In this document: piece by piece, positions 26,077 through 40,000 of the stretch
Numbering within the stretch: the stretch's first letter is position 1
Layout: each line of letters opens with the position of its first letter
Source: Durusdinium trenchii
Taxonomy: Eukaryota > Sar > Dinophyceae > Suessiales > Symbiodiniaceae
Assembly: GCA_963970005.1 (NCBI GenBank)
Contig: CAXAMN010003814.1
Location: 318,243-382,242, forward strand
Direction of reading: 5' to 3'
DNA: 64,000 bases
Position numbers and translations under genes: made by a program
Notes under the pieces: model-generated
What the model was told of the DNA's origin: nothing
Databases searched by the model: none
What the model saw: the letters and a program-made list of their open reading frames with translations, nothing else

Positions 26077-27000
26077 TGCGCGCATGCGAATTCTTTGTCT
26101 GCATTGGATCTCTGTTGACACATGAACAGTTTCGACCGGTGCACAATGCTCAAAAGGAGATCAGCATGCAAAAGGCCTGCTGCGTCCTCCGTCGAAGAGT
26201 TTCCAGTTAGGGTAGAGCGCGTTCACAACGCAGAACACATCCCCCCCATAACGTCTCTTTTTGGAGTTTGTTTGGATGCAGAATGCATCCCCACCCCATA
26301 TCCCCCTATGTGTGCACAAATGATCCTGATGATCCCCTGCCCCTTCAAACTTCAAACCCACCAAGTTGCGCAGCACACCGGTCCCACGACCACGCACTCA
26401 CCATGAAGGCCGACTTTGGACCCTCGCGGAACCTCCCCAAGGGCTCCGAGAAACGCTCCGAAAAGAACACCCTAAACCCTCTGCAGAGTCGGTGCCCCGA
26501 CTCCAGAGTCGAACACCCCCGCCACCAAGCACCAAGCACCGAAACCGAGGTATGGGACCATTCAACCCCGAAGAACAACGGCCCCCACCCCCTTTGCAGC
26601 GGGGCCTCAGCCTTCCTCAATAAGTCAGATGGAGTGACCATGTGTTGGCCCTGCCAGGATCGGCATGGACCGGCTCCCATGTCTATGGGAATGGTATCAC
26701 ATACTTATATGCTTATGGGAGAACGTCGGAGGGTGCGAACGCTTTGCAATCTCCTTGTCGAAGTCTCTTTTCAATGACAAAGTTGCCAAAGGTAGTGAAC
26801 GGCGCTACTATTGTATCAAATGAGAAATCAAACAGAATAGGAATCAGCCCTCACCTATCCCAACCCAAGTCTTCTGGAGCACCAAGCACACCACGCCAAA
26901 ATCAACTGAAACAATAGACAACGCACTCCTGGCCTCGGTGCTCACTGGGGCAGCTCGACCCTCAGCATGCCGAAGGCGCTGTGGACAGTGACACACGTCG
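24367..27000 (-). CDS. Unidentified small multi-exon gene between p28 and AspRS
   Basis: Exons with coherent frame are 26455-26402 (RFSEPLGRFREGPKSAFM, followed by a consensus GTGAGT donor), 25815-25759 (ESMMGDAKEALAGFDAVLK, GT donor) and 25364-25311 (DLAPTPEGWTLQQMDQKI, GA donor). All three are phase 0 and join cleanly. A further block near 24,430-24,367 (APNEVPKIDGPSKSEEF, stop at 24367) is a likely last exon, and about 26,980-26,945 (AFGMLRVELP, before GTGAGC) a likely earlier one. The predicted protein is short and hydrophilic; I recognise no family. A (GT)n tract fills part of an intron. Confidence 0.5.
26026..26074 (+). repeat. (GT)n microsatellite
   Basis: About 24 GT units inside an intron of the unidentified gene. 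The Cys/Val and His/Thr runs seen in translations are artefacts. Confidence 0.95.
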
Positions 27001-28118
27001 CAAAACACGAAGCCGAAGTCGTCCTCTTGACCTTCTCAATTCTCAAGGGGAGGGTCTTTCTTGCCAAACATGTCCACCATTTGTCTCTGACCCCTTGTGA
27101 CCCCAGGTATCACCTCCGGCCCTGCTCCGTTCGGCACGCGCCTTTTCTTTCGCCCGGCCGGCCGTCCGTCCGAACGGACGGGGCGGGTGGGACGTCACGC
27201 GGACGCCCCCGCAGCGGGACTCGCCAGGCGGCAGCACGGACTCGCCCGACTCGTGCGCAGGTCTTCACTGAGACGGTGGTCTTGGCAGGTCGAGGAGGTC
27301 AAAAGCACCTGCACCGGTGACAGGTTGGACTCCAAGACCGTTTTGGGATGAAGTGCACACCTCCGTCGCTTGAAAGAGTTGTGCGAAATGGGGCAGCGGA
27401 TCGACATGATCAACTGATCTGATATGGGACATCCAACCCTGCCAGTGAAACCAACAGTCCGGTATTCATGGAGCCCACAGTGAGGGCTTGAATTTCCAGT
27501 GGTTCAACTGCTTCTTCATTGCCGGACTGCCCCTCGACCCCTCGACCCTCCAGCCTATGCTGGGTATCCATCACCTTTGGCCTCGGACACAGGCAGCTGG
27601 GGGGGTCCGCATCAGCATAAAACCGAACCAAAACGATGCTTGTTTGGACTCGAGACTCGTCAATTGGATCGCAAGGCACTCGACATGTTCGCCAACAGAT
27701 GAAGCCTGAACTTCTGACCATGATGATGCCGGTCTGCCAAGATTTGGCTGAACATCGCAAGCTTGCTGACCATCCGGCTTTCTGGCGAACCGTCTTCGCC
27801 TTTTCCGCCAAGGGGCCTTTGGTTTTCCCTCCTTGCAGCAAATCGCCAGTTCAGTGCGGGATGAAATCCCCTACACATTTCGATGTTCGAACAGGAACAG
27901 GGAGGTACATCCACAAGCAGCCTCCAACAGATCAGCATCTGCAACTCATAAGTGCACAAGCCTCCGGAGGAGATGGCTTGCCTTGTTCCCAAAACCTTTT
28001 AGAATAAGCAGGGCGGTCAGAAATCAAAACGATCAGTGTAGAGACAAGTATGGGGCCCTTGCCCCCAGCACAACCTTTGTCAACAACAAGTTGGTGACTA
28101 AGGTGTTTCTGACTGGAC

Positions 28119-31100
28119 TCATATGTCTGCCATGGTATTGCCAATCTTCACAGACCCCTTCAGGTCCTCATCCACGGTCGTGGCAATACTCAGCTCCTTC
28201 AGCCTGGGCATCGCAGGTGCATCTCGGCCTCCCCAGTGCCAATCCCACACCAACCTTGTTGGGCCCGGGCTGTGCGGCAGTGATGGCCGACGGAGTGTTG
28301 ATCATGGTGTCACGGCCTCGGCAGGAACAGAGCGGCCGAGGACCTGGTTCTCGAAACCTGTACCTGTGCAATTTTAAGGATTGGACAAATTCATGGATCT
28401 CTGAACTTCATTTGTGGGAGCGATTTTGCCGGACTCGCTGTTGAGAAGATCTGCCAAGCTGGTGGAGTCAGAGCCTTGAAAACACCTTCCCCTCACTCGT
28501 CCAAATTCGCAGAAGCATCCAATCCATAACATCAAACCAGCTGAATCATGTTATACAAGATTTTTCTGGTGAACGGAACAGCTGTTGTTTGTTGGTGGTT
28601 CACCTTCTTTCACTCCAGTGTCAATCCAGTGTAAGGTTCATTTTCAGGCGGAACTGTCCTCCCCATCAACCACCTACTGTACTGGTCCGTCATCGCCGCT
28701 CTTCGCTTTGCGTTCGCCCCATTCGCCGCGTTCCGTCACCCCGGGCCCATGTTGTTCTTCGGGAAAGCGATGAAGTCGCGGATCGTGCTCTGCGGAACCG
28801 GTGGACTTCTGTGGGTGAACGCCGATCACCCACCGCGGAGGTGGAGGTTTGTACGGGTCAACCCGGTTTGGAAGGGCGGACTTCGATGCTTGAAGGTTGA
28901 GGCGTATGTTTGTTGTCTTTTTGTGGTCGGACTTGCTTTGCTGATTACACACACCACTCAAAGTTTAGTGTTCATCTGCCAATGTCCAAACTAGCTGCTT
29001 GGAGAAGTCATACATTGCAAACACAGCCAGGCTGCATAGATTTGACTAATTTTGGAAAAAACATCATCGGAACCTCCCTTCAACAGCCCCTAGCGTCTTC
29101 GTTCGAAAAAACGTTCAAAAATTATCTTTGGAGCAGGTTTCACAACTGGACGACAGCCCACAACTGGTTTTTCAAAGATCTGTCCAAAAACATGTTCCAA
29201 CTCCGTTCTGCACTGGTGCAATTGGATGAAAGAGTGGTCCACATGTGAGGGTCACCTTGCGCGAGCCCGCGGGGCCGACACTTCGTGCGGGCTCGCGGGC
29301 TGGCTGCGGGCTCGGCGCGGTCTCGGTGCGGGCCCGCGGGCTCGGGCTTGGCGGGGGCTCGCACGAGCTCGCGGGCTTGGCGCGGGCCCGCGGCCTCTAA
29401 GAATTGCACGCGGGCTCGTGCTGGGTTACTTTTATATATATCATTTCAGGGGGCACCTTTCAACCAAATTGAGAACCACAAGCAAGCCAGTGTGGCCCGA
29501 GTTGAGTTCATATGGCATATGTATGTGTCCCAGCGTCAGTGCACACATGTACATTTACAAGTGCTTCGACACAAGCGCACATGTGTATCTAGACACATGT
29601 ACCTACACAAGCGCACATTCAGACACATGCGCTTTAAGAATTTGCAATAGTAGAAGCATTTGCACAAGTGCACACACACACTTATGTAGTACAACTGGTT
29701 CTGATACTCTCCCGTTAAAACTCTCGCGTTAATGCACTTGTCTTGCTACTCTCGCATTCAGACTCTTATGTTCAGACGGTTGTCTCTTTACGTTGATGCT
29801 TCTACTCTTATGTTGGCGCCCGTATCTCAGCACCCTCGCGTTGAGACTTTTCACTGTCAACTATCCTTCTGGGTTCATACTCTTATGCGCAAATACTCTC
29901 GCGTTCGAAGTCTTTTATGTTAATTACTCGCGTGGTGATGTTCTCATGTTGATACACCGGTCTATGTCTAGCGCCAAGAGACCGTGTGTAAAGAGGCATC
30001 TCATGTTTTCTGAAGAAAAGTTTCACGTTAAGCGCAAACGTGAAAGCAAGAAAGACAGCCGCCCACGGGCTTTCTCAGGCTTTCTGCAGGTATTGGCCCG
30101 CCGGCCTTCCCAGGCGCCGGGGCCTCCTGGAAAACAAGTCAGAGACGACAAGATAAAGGGCAAACGGGTGACACACGCATGGCTACTATGTGGAAACTCA
30201 CCTTCAAACAGACTATTCAACGAAACCCTCAAGAAACCTCCTTGTTTGCTTCTTCACCTGCTGCATCGAGGGGCAATTGGTTGACTGCAGGCTGTGTTGC
30301 CAAGGGGTAGGCAACGAACGCTTTGCGCAAAGCGATCATCACCTCATCCCCATCACAATCACTGTTGGCAAGGATGGCTATGCTACGGCCTCGTGAAGAG
30401 GTCAAAGGTTGTGAGGAACCATCGTTTTTTAAGATTCAAATTAATAAGCCAATATTGTGAACCCCTCCGCCCGCCTTTGGCGCTGACAACAATGACACCA
30501 TTGGGGATGGCCCAGGGGTGCTTCGGCCACTCGACCGCCTGCCACGCGGCAATATCCGAAGGCTGCACCACTGGGCTGCGCCACACAGCCACTTGCCCCT
30601 TGATGTTTTTGCCGCGGGTGATGACGCAGCATTTTGCCCCTCCTAGAAGTAGAATCAGAAGACAAAGCCGCTTTTCCAAACACATCCGTTTTTGGTTGGG
30701 CCTTCACCTTCCAAAGCAAAACTGGAGCTTTAAAGACGAGCCAGTCCTTCAAGAATTTCCACTTGTCGGCCGTGGCTTTCAAAGTCCAGGCGCCGCCACC
30801 GCAAGTGAAATGGGGGTCCCAATGCGTTCCCCAAAAAACCTCCACCACCTCCGAGCCGGGCCATTGATGAATGTTGACCAGCAAAACATTAAACAAAATA
30901 AAAGACACTAGTCCATACATATATACATATACGCACCTATACATCTGCGCAAATAAAATACTATATTCCTAGGCACACACACGTATATTTATGTATAAAT
31001 ATACACGTGCACTACGTATTCAAATTTTACATACAGGTAGATTCATTACGTATACGTTTTTACATTTAGACTACTCGCGGGGATCACGGAAGTGATCAAG

Positions 31101-34100
31101 GGTCATAATTTCAGAGTTAGGGACCAATCACCATGGTATGACGTGAACGTCTTGTTTCCTCTGCTTCTTGGCTAACCTCAGGCTGCAAAAGGCCTAGAGG
31201 AGCTGAAGATAAGGCTTGACCAACACGCATGTCCATGTTCATACTTTATGTTCCGGCTCTTGTATTGATACTCTCGCGCGCAAAACCTTTTCTGTTACAG
31301 ACTCCTGGCGATGTTCTCGTGTTAGTACACCGGTGTATGTCTAGCGTTAACCTTGCGTAGTGCTTGAGCCTGCCTTGAAGAAACCCTTTACGAATGCTCT
31401 CGGGGATAGCGCGGTTGCTCTCAAGCCGTGCCCCCCCTAGTTCGCGGTGCTGACGTGCAAAACATACTGCGACATATCAAAAACGATCTAGAAACATGTC
31501 AAGAAGATTAAAAAATACAAAATACATGTATACATATGTTTAGATACATACAAACAAACAAACAAACAAACAAACAAACATACATACATACATACATATA
31601 TATATATATATATCCCGACGGGTCTACTTAGGAGTGTGAGACGCTTGTGAAAAACGCCACGGTGTTTAAACGTTTTTGGTGTTTTTTGGGAAGCCAAAAA
31701 GCGTTCATTGACCTGAACCAGGGATCTCTACATAACAAAGTGGTTTTTTCGATGTACACTGGGGAAGCAAAACGAACCGGGGAACCGAACGTTAACATCC
31801 CAACCCATCCCACCCCACCGCACTATCAGTTAGTCGCAAACTGTAGCGTACCGTAGAAGAGTTTCTAGTCAATGGGTGCGCTAAAAGGACTGAACGTTAA
31901 CATCCGACGCCACCTGACCAAAACCCTCGGAATAGTGGAACAAATCTGAAGTCATAATTACAAGGTGTTTTACATCGAACAACAAAAACATGCGCGGTAA
32001 AAGCGCGCTTTTACTGCACCAATTTCCCCAAAAAAATCTATCCAAAAAAACGAATTACATATGAAAGTACGCCTGACAAAAAAGTAACTCACAGTCTTAA
32101 AACAAACCCGTCTGGATATATATATATATATGTCATATCTCCACAAATATAAACATGTGTTTTAAAAACGCCTATATATACATAATTTTACAAAAAATAT
32201 ACCTGAGAAGGGGAGGACGAAAGCCAGCAGCCGCCAGACGAGAGTCTCTTTTTCTGGCGGGCGTCGCGGCACAAGTCACATGGTTGGCAGCTTCTGAGTT
32301 CCAGTGGTGGGATACCACGCGCGCGCATGGTCAGCGTCGCCGTGCGAGTACGGAATGCGTTCGAAAAGATGCAGTTATGTGTTTGTTACATGTGGAGTTT
32401 TTGAAGTTTGCAATGCATACTCCGGCACATCGAAAAGCGGCATTCGTTGTTTTGGAAGACGAACGGGCACGTCTTAGCCCGGACACGGACGATTGATCCC
32501 GCGGCGCAGAAGCGGAGGTCCAGCAGGAGTAGCTTGGGCTAGCAAAGGAGTGAGGATTTGCGTTGAGCCCAAGCTGTCGTAGCGTACTATCCAGGGAGCG
32601 GAGCTCTTTCTGAATGAAGAGGGCGTAGGCTGCCCGAATATATTCGGGGCGCAGCTGCGAGAGGAGTTTGCGATCAGGTAGTCGAAGGAGAAGAAGATCT
32701 TCAAAGTTTGGGACCCGGCTGAGCAAGACGAAGCATGCGATCCAATAGTCTTCCTGCCGGCGGTTTTGTTGGAAGTTGAATGTACATGGATAACAGGCCC
32801 GGACGAATAGGAAACAAGCGGCTTTCAATAGAAATGCAGCATGGAAAGTAGTGGAGTGAAGAAACGTACAAGTCCAATTGTCCCGGCTCATAGGGGGGCT
32901 TGGCTAAATCGAGGAGGAGAGATGGTAACGTTTGCCCCTGCAAGGCATATGCAGCGACAGCAAAATTATTGGTTAAGGCAAACTGATAGCGGCGCAGCTG
33001 TAGGTATGGGCGCTGATCCTTGTTGAGGAGACATGCATTGGTTCCAGATCCATCGTCTTGCGTCGAAGTCGGTCCTGTCAGAGAGGAAGTTGGACAGAGA
33101 GCACGATGCAAAGTAAGAAAAGCTGACACTGGCCTGGATCGAAGTGCCAAGCACCGGTGACAGGACTGAGAAACACAGTCTTTTTCCTTTAAAGGGGCCC
33201 TTATTGAACGATCCGAACACCTTCTTTATTTCTCTCTTTCTTATCAACTCTGCGCCTTTCTCACTCAGAGGCCTTGACTTTGGCACCTGCGTGTGTAGAT
33301 CTTTGGGCCGTGGACCCAGGCTGACTGGATTCGGCCAGGGCTGCCAACAAAAAGGCAACGTCATAAGTCAGTAGTGTATAGAATATATCTATCTATCTAT
33401 CTATCTATCTATCTGCACCGGCTAGCCGGAAAAACGTTCGGTGCGTGTGGACGCCGTGAGAAGCATCCACTCGATCGAGGACATGCAAGCATAGTATATA
33501 CTAGGGGGGCAGGAACCCTATGCGGATATGTAGCCAACCTCGCAGGCATCCCCACCGAAACTCACAATCCAAACTCATCGACTTGAACTCATGTCACTTT
33601 CGGTTCTCTATGGATTTGCCGAGTTGCGGGTTGTCCAGGGAACTCGTATCCTACGTGCGGCTGCGGTCTGCTCTGTACGTGGGTCCCTGTCTCCACTCGA
33701 GCGCTCAATACCCATTGTCCAAATAGCCCCCAAAGCCCTTCATGATGCACTGCTCGGCGTCCATTACATCACTCGCATCACCAGACCCCATTTTCACTGC
33801 TTTTTGGACCTTCGCTTTGGAGCGCACCAAGCTCTGAGTTCACCCTATCAAAAGGTCCTGCTCAGCGACCACCCCTTAACTCACTTCGTTCGCCCTAAAA
33901 GCTCAAGCCTAGCCTATCGGCTGGCTTTCGAAATAACATATGCGGGCCCGCTGCGGACCTGCGCGGGCCCGCAGGCCGACCCTCACACGAGGACCATGAC
34001 CGATCTTTTGTCGTGAACCAGGTCACGAAGCTTCTACCCCACCGCTTTCCAATGCTTCCCAGCGCCTTGCCGCCGATGATGGTGCACAACCGGTCCAGAC

Positions 34101-37031
34101 CGAAGGCCAGGCCGGCATGAGGCGGCGCTCCTGGCGGAGTTTGGGGCGAATGAAACCGAGTCCTGGCCGCACCGAAGGCACCGAGTCTTGGGTTCAAGGT
34201 GAGACTTTTTGGGTTGAGTTGACTTCTTTTTTGAATCAGTCCTTCAATTTGCGGTCCGGCTGACCTTTTGTAGTATGCTAGAAGTCCAAATTCGAGATTT
34301 TACAGTAATTGGCTCACCTCTCTCTCTCTCTCGACTTGCAACACCTGCTGCAATTGGGAACATGCGGGAACCAGATTTGCTGGTCTTTGGCCGGCAAGGG
34401 GTTGTCATCTTCAGGGGGTGCAACATGCTCTTCAGCTCTTCAGCTATCATCAATGAAACAACTTGACTTCAGCAGGCTCTGCATCCGTTTCCGGAGGCTC
34501 CATACTCGAAAGCACCCATGAGGAAGCCGAACTGGGCCAAGGCCTGCGATCCACGAGGTTCGGCCAAGCGAGCGGAAACGCATGTCTTGGAAGTAAAACA
34601 ACGGCTCCCACAAGCTGAAAGAGGCCTTTCATGAGGATGAGCAGGCAGGAGGTCACCAAGGAAATACATGAGGATTTGGAGTGACCATTGCATCCAATCT
34701 TGACCTCACACAGCTGCTGAAGTCAAAAACCCACGACCGCTGCGCCTCCTCCTTGCTGAATCCCAAGACCTCGAAGACCTTCTCTTGAAGCGAGCGGTCC
34801 TCAGTCGCAGCGCGCAAGTGAATGCATTCGGGCCCATTTCTGTGGCGAAGTCGGGATCGAAACTGAACACCCAAAACGAGCAGGTGAACTCTAGTTGAAC
34901 ATCCTCCTCTTGGCATGGGGCCTTCTGATCTCCACCAACTGAGCACGACCATGTACGTAGTGTCCCCCATGCGCCGAGACCCGTCCGACATCCGCGGCCT
35001 GTGGAAGAGCACGAAAACGCGGCCTTCTTCTGGCCGAGGGGCATGAATCCGCACGGACCCGCCGCCCACCTGTGGCGTCCGCTGCAGCCGCTTCGCACGG
35101 TGGGCGCGGCGAGGGCTTCGCCCGGGTGCGGGGAAGGTCACCCCGAAAGGGGCCCAGCCCCATTTACATGAAGCGGGGAAAGTGATTGAAGATGGGGAAT
35201 CAGCCCACTGCAAGTCCCATCTATTCCGGGCATGTCCAGGTCATTTCCTAATTTCCTGCTTACTTTGAGCCCAGTGGGGTCAAACAAAAGCCAGGGCAAT
35301 CGTTAAGTTCGTCACCGTGCAATCCTGGCTCTAAGTAAATCAACGATGCCAAAGCACAACGACCAGCTTATGGAAAATCCTTTATTTGCCGGCCATTTAA
35401 TAGGTGGGGAGTTCAAATGACCCACAAAGTTAATACCCCCCACAAATCTGGCTCAGGGCGGTTCATCTTTGCCAAAATAAATGAATCAATCCCGCTTGGC
35501 CCCAGGCCGCCGAGGCCTCCCTCCCTTGCTAATGGCTCGATCGGGTCACTTGGAGCTCATTCTCCCACTTCCATACCTGATGTGCACAAAATCGGCCATT
35601 ACCCCCCTGTGGCCTCCACGCCATTGATGACCATGTCGTAGGCGTTCGCGCGCACCTGCCAGGTGCCATGAAGAACATCTCGGTGAGAAAGGCCCAAATT
35701 GGTGTGGTCCATTTTGAGCCTCCACTTGTCCGGGATCTGATCAAGTAAATCTTGGAGGCGTTATTGTTGTTGGCAGGAGCGCTTTATCCTTCTATTAACA
35801 CAAGGTCGACGTTGGCGGAGAGAACCTCCCCCATTCTCCATCCAGCGACATGTTGGCTCGCCTCCAAGAGCTTCTGATCCTTGTGATCCAAACCTCAGTC
35901 AACGCCCCATGTGGAGCAATCCCTTTCGCCCAGTATGTTTGAACCATCAAGCAAGCCCTTTTGCCCACCATCGACAACATCCCAGGCGACGACAAGTTCT
36001 CAAGATTCAACGGGTGAGGGGGCCGTGAGGCCTCTATCTTGTGATGTCTGGTGATGGGTCGGAGCCAATAGAAGTGATCAAGAGACCTATGAAGCGGACA
36101 GGCTCCCAAAGCTTTTCTGGATTTGCCATAGAATCAATCTTCAATCCCCAGCCAATAGCAAAGACATTGAGTATCAAAATGACATGTCAAAGACCGGCAG
36201 TGAACTGCCGTGTGTTCGATGTTGTTCGTGTTTCATACACAAGGAGCCCTTTCTTTTTTGAAGGTGGAAGTTCTGGAAGGGATTACAACGAACAAACATC
36301 AATAAACTTTGAATTCGCAGGAGTTCTATCTGATCTCATCCACAAAAATAATAAACAGGAGTTGAAGTTCAATCAGGATGGTTTTTCCTTCAGGGATTGA
36401 TTGCATCAGGGGCACGCTTTGGACCTCCACCGAAAACGGTCTCTCTTGGCACGCTGCTCACCATTCTGTCAATGTCCTGAGTCGAAGCGGATCTCGTTTG
36501 ACAAAGCCCGAGCCTCATTGGCATTCCCTTCGACCAAAGGTCGATCCTAGTTCTCTAACTTCAAAATTCTTAGCAGTCTAACCAATACTCCTTCGGAAAC
36601 ACCATGTGAGCTGTCACTACCCCAGTCCAGCCCCGGTCTCAAATCCGCTCAAGTCTCGTCACCCCCCAGCTTCGGGGTGGCGAGCCAACGTGCCCCGAAA
36701 GGATGCGTGCCCAGCCGCGCCCGGCGCCCACGGTCGCTCCTCCGTCCAGGGCGAGGTGAAGGGATGATGCTTGGCACAAAAGCGCTCCTCCAAGGCGACC
36801 CGCCACGCGTGCGAAGAAAGGCCGAGAAGAAGGGCCACACACTCACAGCGAGGCGACCGAGAAGAAGGATCTATCAAAAAAGGGTGAGATGAGATGAACA
36901 TAGATGAACCATCAATACTTTGATGATAAGACCAAGCAAATATTTTGTCGTTAAGAGGATGTAACAGCATGCTTAAAGTAAGCATGCTTGGCCCCTCCTC
37001 ATCTTCATCCCACTCCAGCATGGGGAAGTTC
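28119..37031 (-). CDS. AspRS exons 18-27: motif 3 and C-terminus
   Basis: Exon 18 (37031-36998): [10 protein letters not shown]. Exon 19 (36787 to about 36733): [14 protein letters not shown]. Exon 20 (35655-35614): [14 protein letters not shown]. Exon 21 (35069-35043, 27 nt): VGGGSVRIH. Exon 22 (34799-34746): [18 protein letters not shown]. Exon 23 (34543-34501): [14 protein letters not shown]. Exon 24 (34130-34066): [20 protein letters not shown]. Exon 25 (28789-28747): [14 protein letters not shown]. Exon 26 (28316-28271): [15 protein letters not shown]. Exon 27 (28203-28119): [14 protein letters not shown] through a TGA stop. The GLDR of exon 24 is the motif 3 Arg. From exon 20 on, all joins are in frame: GC donors everywhere except a GA donor after exon 23. 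Intron 24 is 5.3 kb. Confidence 0.93.
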
Positions 37032-40000
37032 CTAAGGACGGGCGTTGGAGTTCGAACATAGCAGGATCCAAGAGAGCCTGCCTGAGTCAACCAAATCCGC
37101 TGAGCTAGCGAGTAGATCTGGCTATCATGGGGTCTGACTTGGTTTAAGCTGATCACCCAAAGTGCGGGCACTACCAGGGTTTCGAGGTCAGGGTTCTCAG
37201 GCTTAACACAAGGTAGCCTAGATCACAAAACTAAGTTTGGGTGCCAAGCTGTGCAAGCAGAGAAACGTTTCGTTTACAAATCAATGATTGTATGAGCCCT
37301 CGTTGTGTCATCGAGCTGGAATCTAGCTTCTTCTCCTGCCACCCAGCTCACACTTCACCGAAAACTGACCCATGCGGCCCATGCGTAAAAGTCAGCCTTG
37401 TCATCCGAAAACACGATGACACCATCACTTGGGAGCGTCTCCTATGTCACATTGCCTAACCTCAGACACCACCCGTCTGCTCCCCACGCCCAACCGGGAC
37501 CCCACGCACCACCCACAAGGCTCGGAAGCCCTCGCTCCGTAGCCCTGGCCAAGACACGCCGGTCAGCGGCTCGGTGTCCGTGTTCGGATCGGTGGGGGAG
37601 CGGTGTTCGGATCGGCAGATCCACCGGCCGTTTGGATCAAGTCAATATTGAGTCTGAGTCTATGGCATGCTATTTGTCACGCTCTTCCATTAGCCTCATT
37701 AGCCCGCCGACGATCGTTCCACGCTTTATTGAAAATCTGTCCATTTGGCTGTGGACGATAATCGTGATTGGTGGGTTGACCACGGAACGAATGGTCGGCC
37801 ATGGCCCCCCCTCCACCTCATGCACCAGGTGTCGGAGGTCAGAACGGAGTCTTTCTGCGTTGCAGAAATGGTCTCATTAGCGGTGACGGATAGATATGTG
37901 GACAGGTTCTACTACTCTGAAGTTCTTGGGCAGCTCAGCCAGCCAGGTGCAGTGTTTATATAAAGGAATCCAAGTCGAAGTGAATTTATATACAGCAACA
38001 GATTTCACAGATACCACTTAGAGCCGCCCAAAGGGTGTGTTCTTAGCATGTCGAATCCATCTTTTCCACACCTCCATCCTGGATCCCTACTACTCCCACC
38101 ATGCCGCACCGAGCTCCATCCGCCACGCCTAGCTCGGTGCCCATGAGGTGACGGAACTTCCCCATGGACTCCTGCCTCGGAAAGAGGACTGGGAGCAGTT
38201 CGAGCCACAAATCGTGGTGCATCCAGACCGAAGAGTTCTGATGAGTAAGGAGGAGGAGGAGAAGGAGGGGGGGGAGGAGGAGTCGAGTGAAGTCAAAGGT
38301 TTCTCTTTGTCGCATCACCCAGAACCGAGCTCATCTTCACGTTCCATGAACGTCCTACTCCCCAAGCAGAACATCTTTCGGACCAGGAGGGTGCTTTTGG
38401 CCAAGGTGCGTCTTCAGCTTGGGTCCTGCTGGCAAGCCAGGCTGAGAAGGGCTTTCATTGCAAGGAAATAGATATATAACTCCCAGCGCCTTTGTCGGCT
38501 CTCAGACTCCAAAATTATGCAAGCACCTCCAAATATTCAACTTTCAAAAACAAAACAATTTAATCACATTAGACCTTCGGGAACCGGGCCAGCACGTGTT
38601 CACTGTGGTCTATGCTATTCTTTGCCATTCGCTGATGCCACTTCTGAACCAACTGCAAAAAGAACACGAACGTCCTCGCTCATTGGTTCAGAGTGAATCC
38701 CCAATCAGCATGCTCGGGTCGAGATTGAGATGTCGACTAAACGCCTCCCGGCCCTGCCACCCCTCTGGTCCGGCGATGATCAGCAGCAAATCGCCTGGGC
38801 CACAGCCCCCAGGTTTGGCGTTCGCCAGCCTGGCGCCGCGCGAGGAGAGGCGATGTGGGTCCGAACGTATGGGACCCATACGCTGTGTGAAGAGCACTCG
38901 AAAACGACTTGGGACCTGCACCAGGTCAAGATGCATGAACATGCTACTTCTGGGAGCTTGGCAGTTGGAACCTCAGAATACTGCATATGTTATGTTGTAA
39001 AGCCATGCTTCCAGCGCAGGAGGGTGGGCTGATCTCCTGGTCCCGGTCACCTCCAGGATCTTGCCCGGCCAGTAGATTCCATCCCCTTTTCTTCTCAATG
39101 CCAAGCAACTCAACCCACTTGGCATAGTCCTGCCACGAGCAGAAAAAGGCTGGCAGGTGAGAAACCATGGTCTTAAACAAGGAGGAGATCTAGAGTCCGG
39201 AAGGTGGATCTTCTAGATATTAATCGAAAGGGCCTTAGTCATTCAGATCAGTTTTTCTCTTCCTATACCTCTCCTAATCAATCCAACTTCACAAACAAGT
39301 TGTTGGCAGTAAAAAGCTGTGGTGGCTTGCTCTGCAATCATAGAAGCCAGAAAGCATCAACAGAATACTCTGACCACGGCCTCCACAGCCGTGATGCTCA
39401 AGCTGCGCTTCCCCCCATCTCCCACAAACAGCACAGCCTCGTCGCCAAAGAACTTCTTGGCGGAACAGTCGTAGCTGCCGTCAGGGTTGATCTTCAACCA
39501 GACCAGCGCGCTCGCGCCTCCAACGAAAACCGGAGAGTGTTTATATACCCGTTTGGGCCATTTGTGGAAACGGGTGCGAAAATGTTAGTTAGAGCGTCCC
39601 ACCCTAGAAAAACATCTAAGTATATAAAACATATTATAAAACCATCGGCAAGTGACGAAGTGACGGTCGTGAAATAAAGATTCCCACAATGTCTTGCTTT
39701 ATTCCTCCAGCCTCTGTTTATATATGAAGAAAGAAGCGCCGAGCTCTAAACTGTGTGAAATCTCCATCAACTCTAAGAAAGGAAAAGCACACGAAACCGG
39801 AGACTTACAAAACAAATTCCACCAAACAAATGCTGTCCAAATGATTCCAGTCTATGGCGGCCTCTCTTGATCTCTTCATTACATTGATTCAGCGGAAGCC
39901 TTGTGAAGGAGGCCAAACGGATTTTTGGGACGTCCGGCTCTTCGACATTTCCAGCGACCGAGCGACTTGCCTACTTCTTGCCCGGTGGCTTTCTTGTCGA

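Larger units (their letters stand above)
28790..34065. other. 5.3 kb AspRS intron filled with repeats and a helicase relic
   Basis: It lies between exon 24 and exon 25. It contains a GC-rich GGGCTCGCGGGCT-type repeat (29,250-29,410), dispersed CTCTCGCGTT-rich repeats (29.7-30.0 and 31.2-31.35 kb), a (CAAA)n(CATA)n(TA)n tract (31,548-31,612), a (TATC)n tract (33,387-33,412) and the helicase-like fragment at 32.5-33.05 kb. I see no AspRS exon within it: the flanking exons join directly in phase 0. Confidence 0.75.

Noticed and set aside
25854-26210. ORFs rich in His/Thr or Cys/Val
   Set aside because: They are a translation of the (GT)n tract.
33591-34016. 141-codon plus-strand ORF
   Set aside because: No recognisable motif; it lies in an AspRS intron, antisense to the gene. 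A chance open frame cannot be excluded but has no support.
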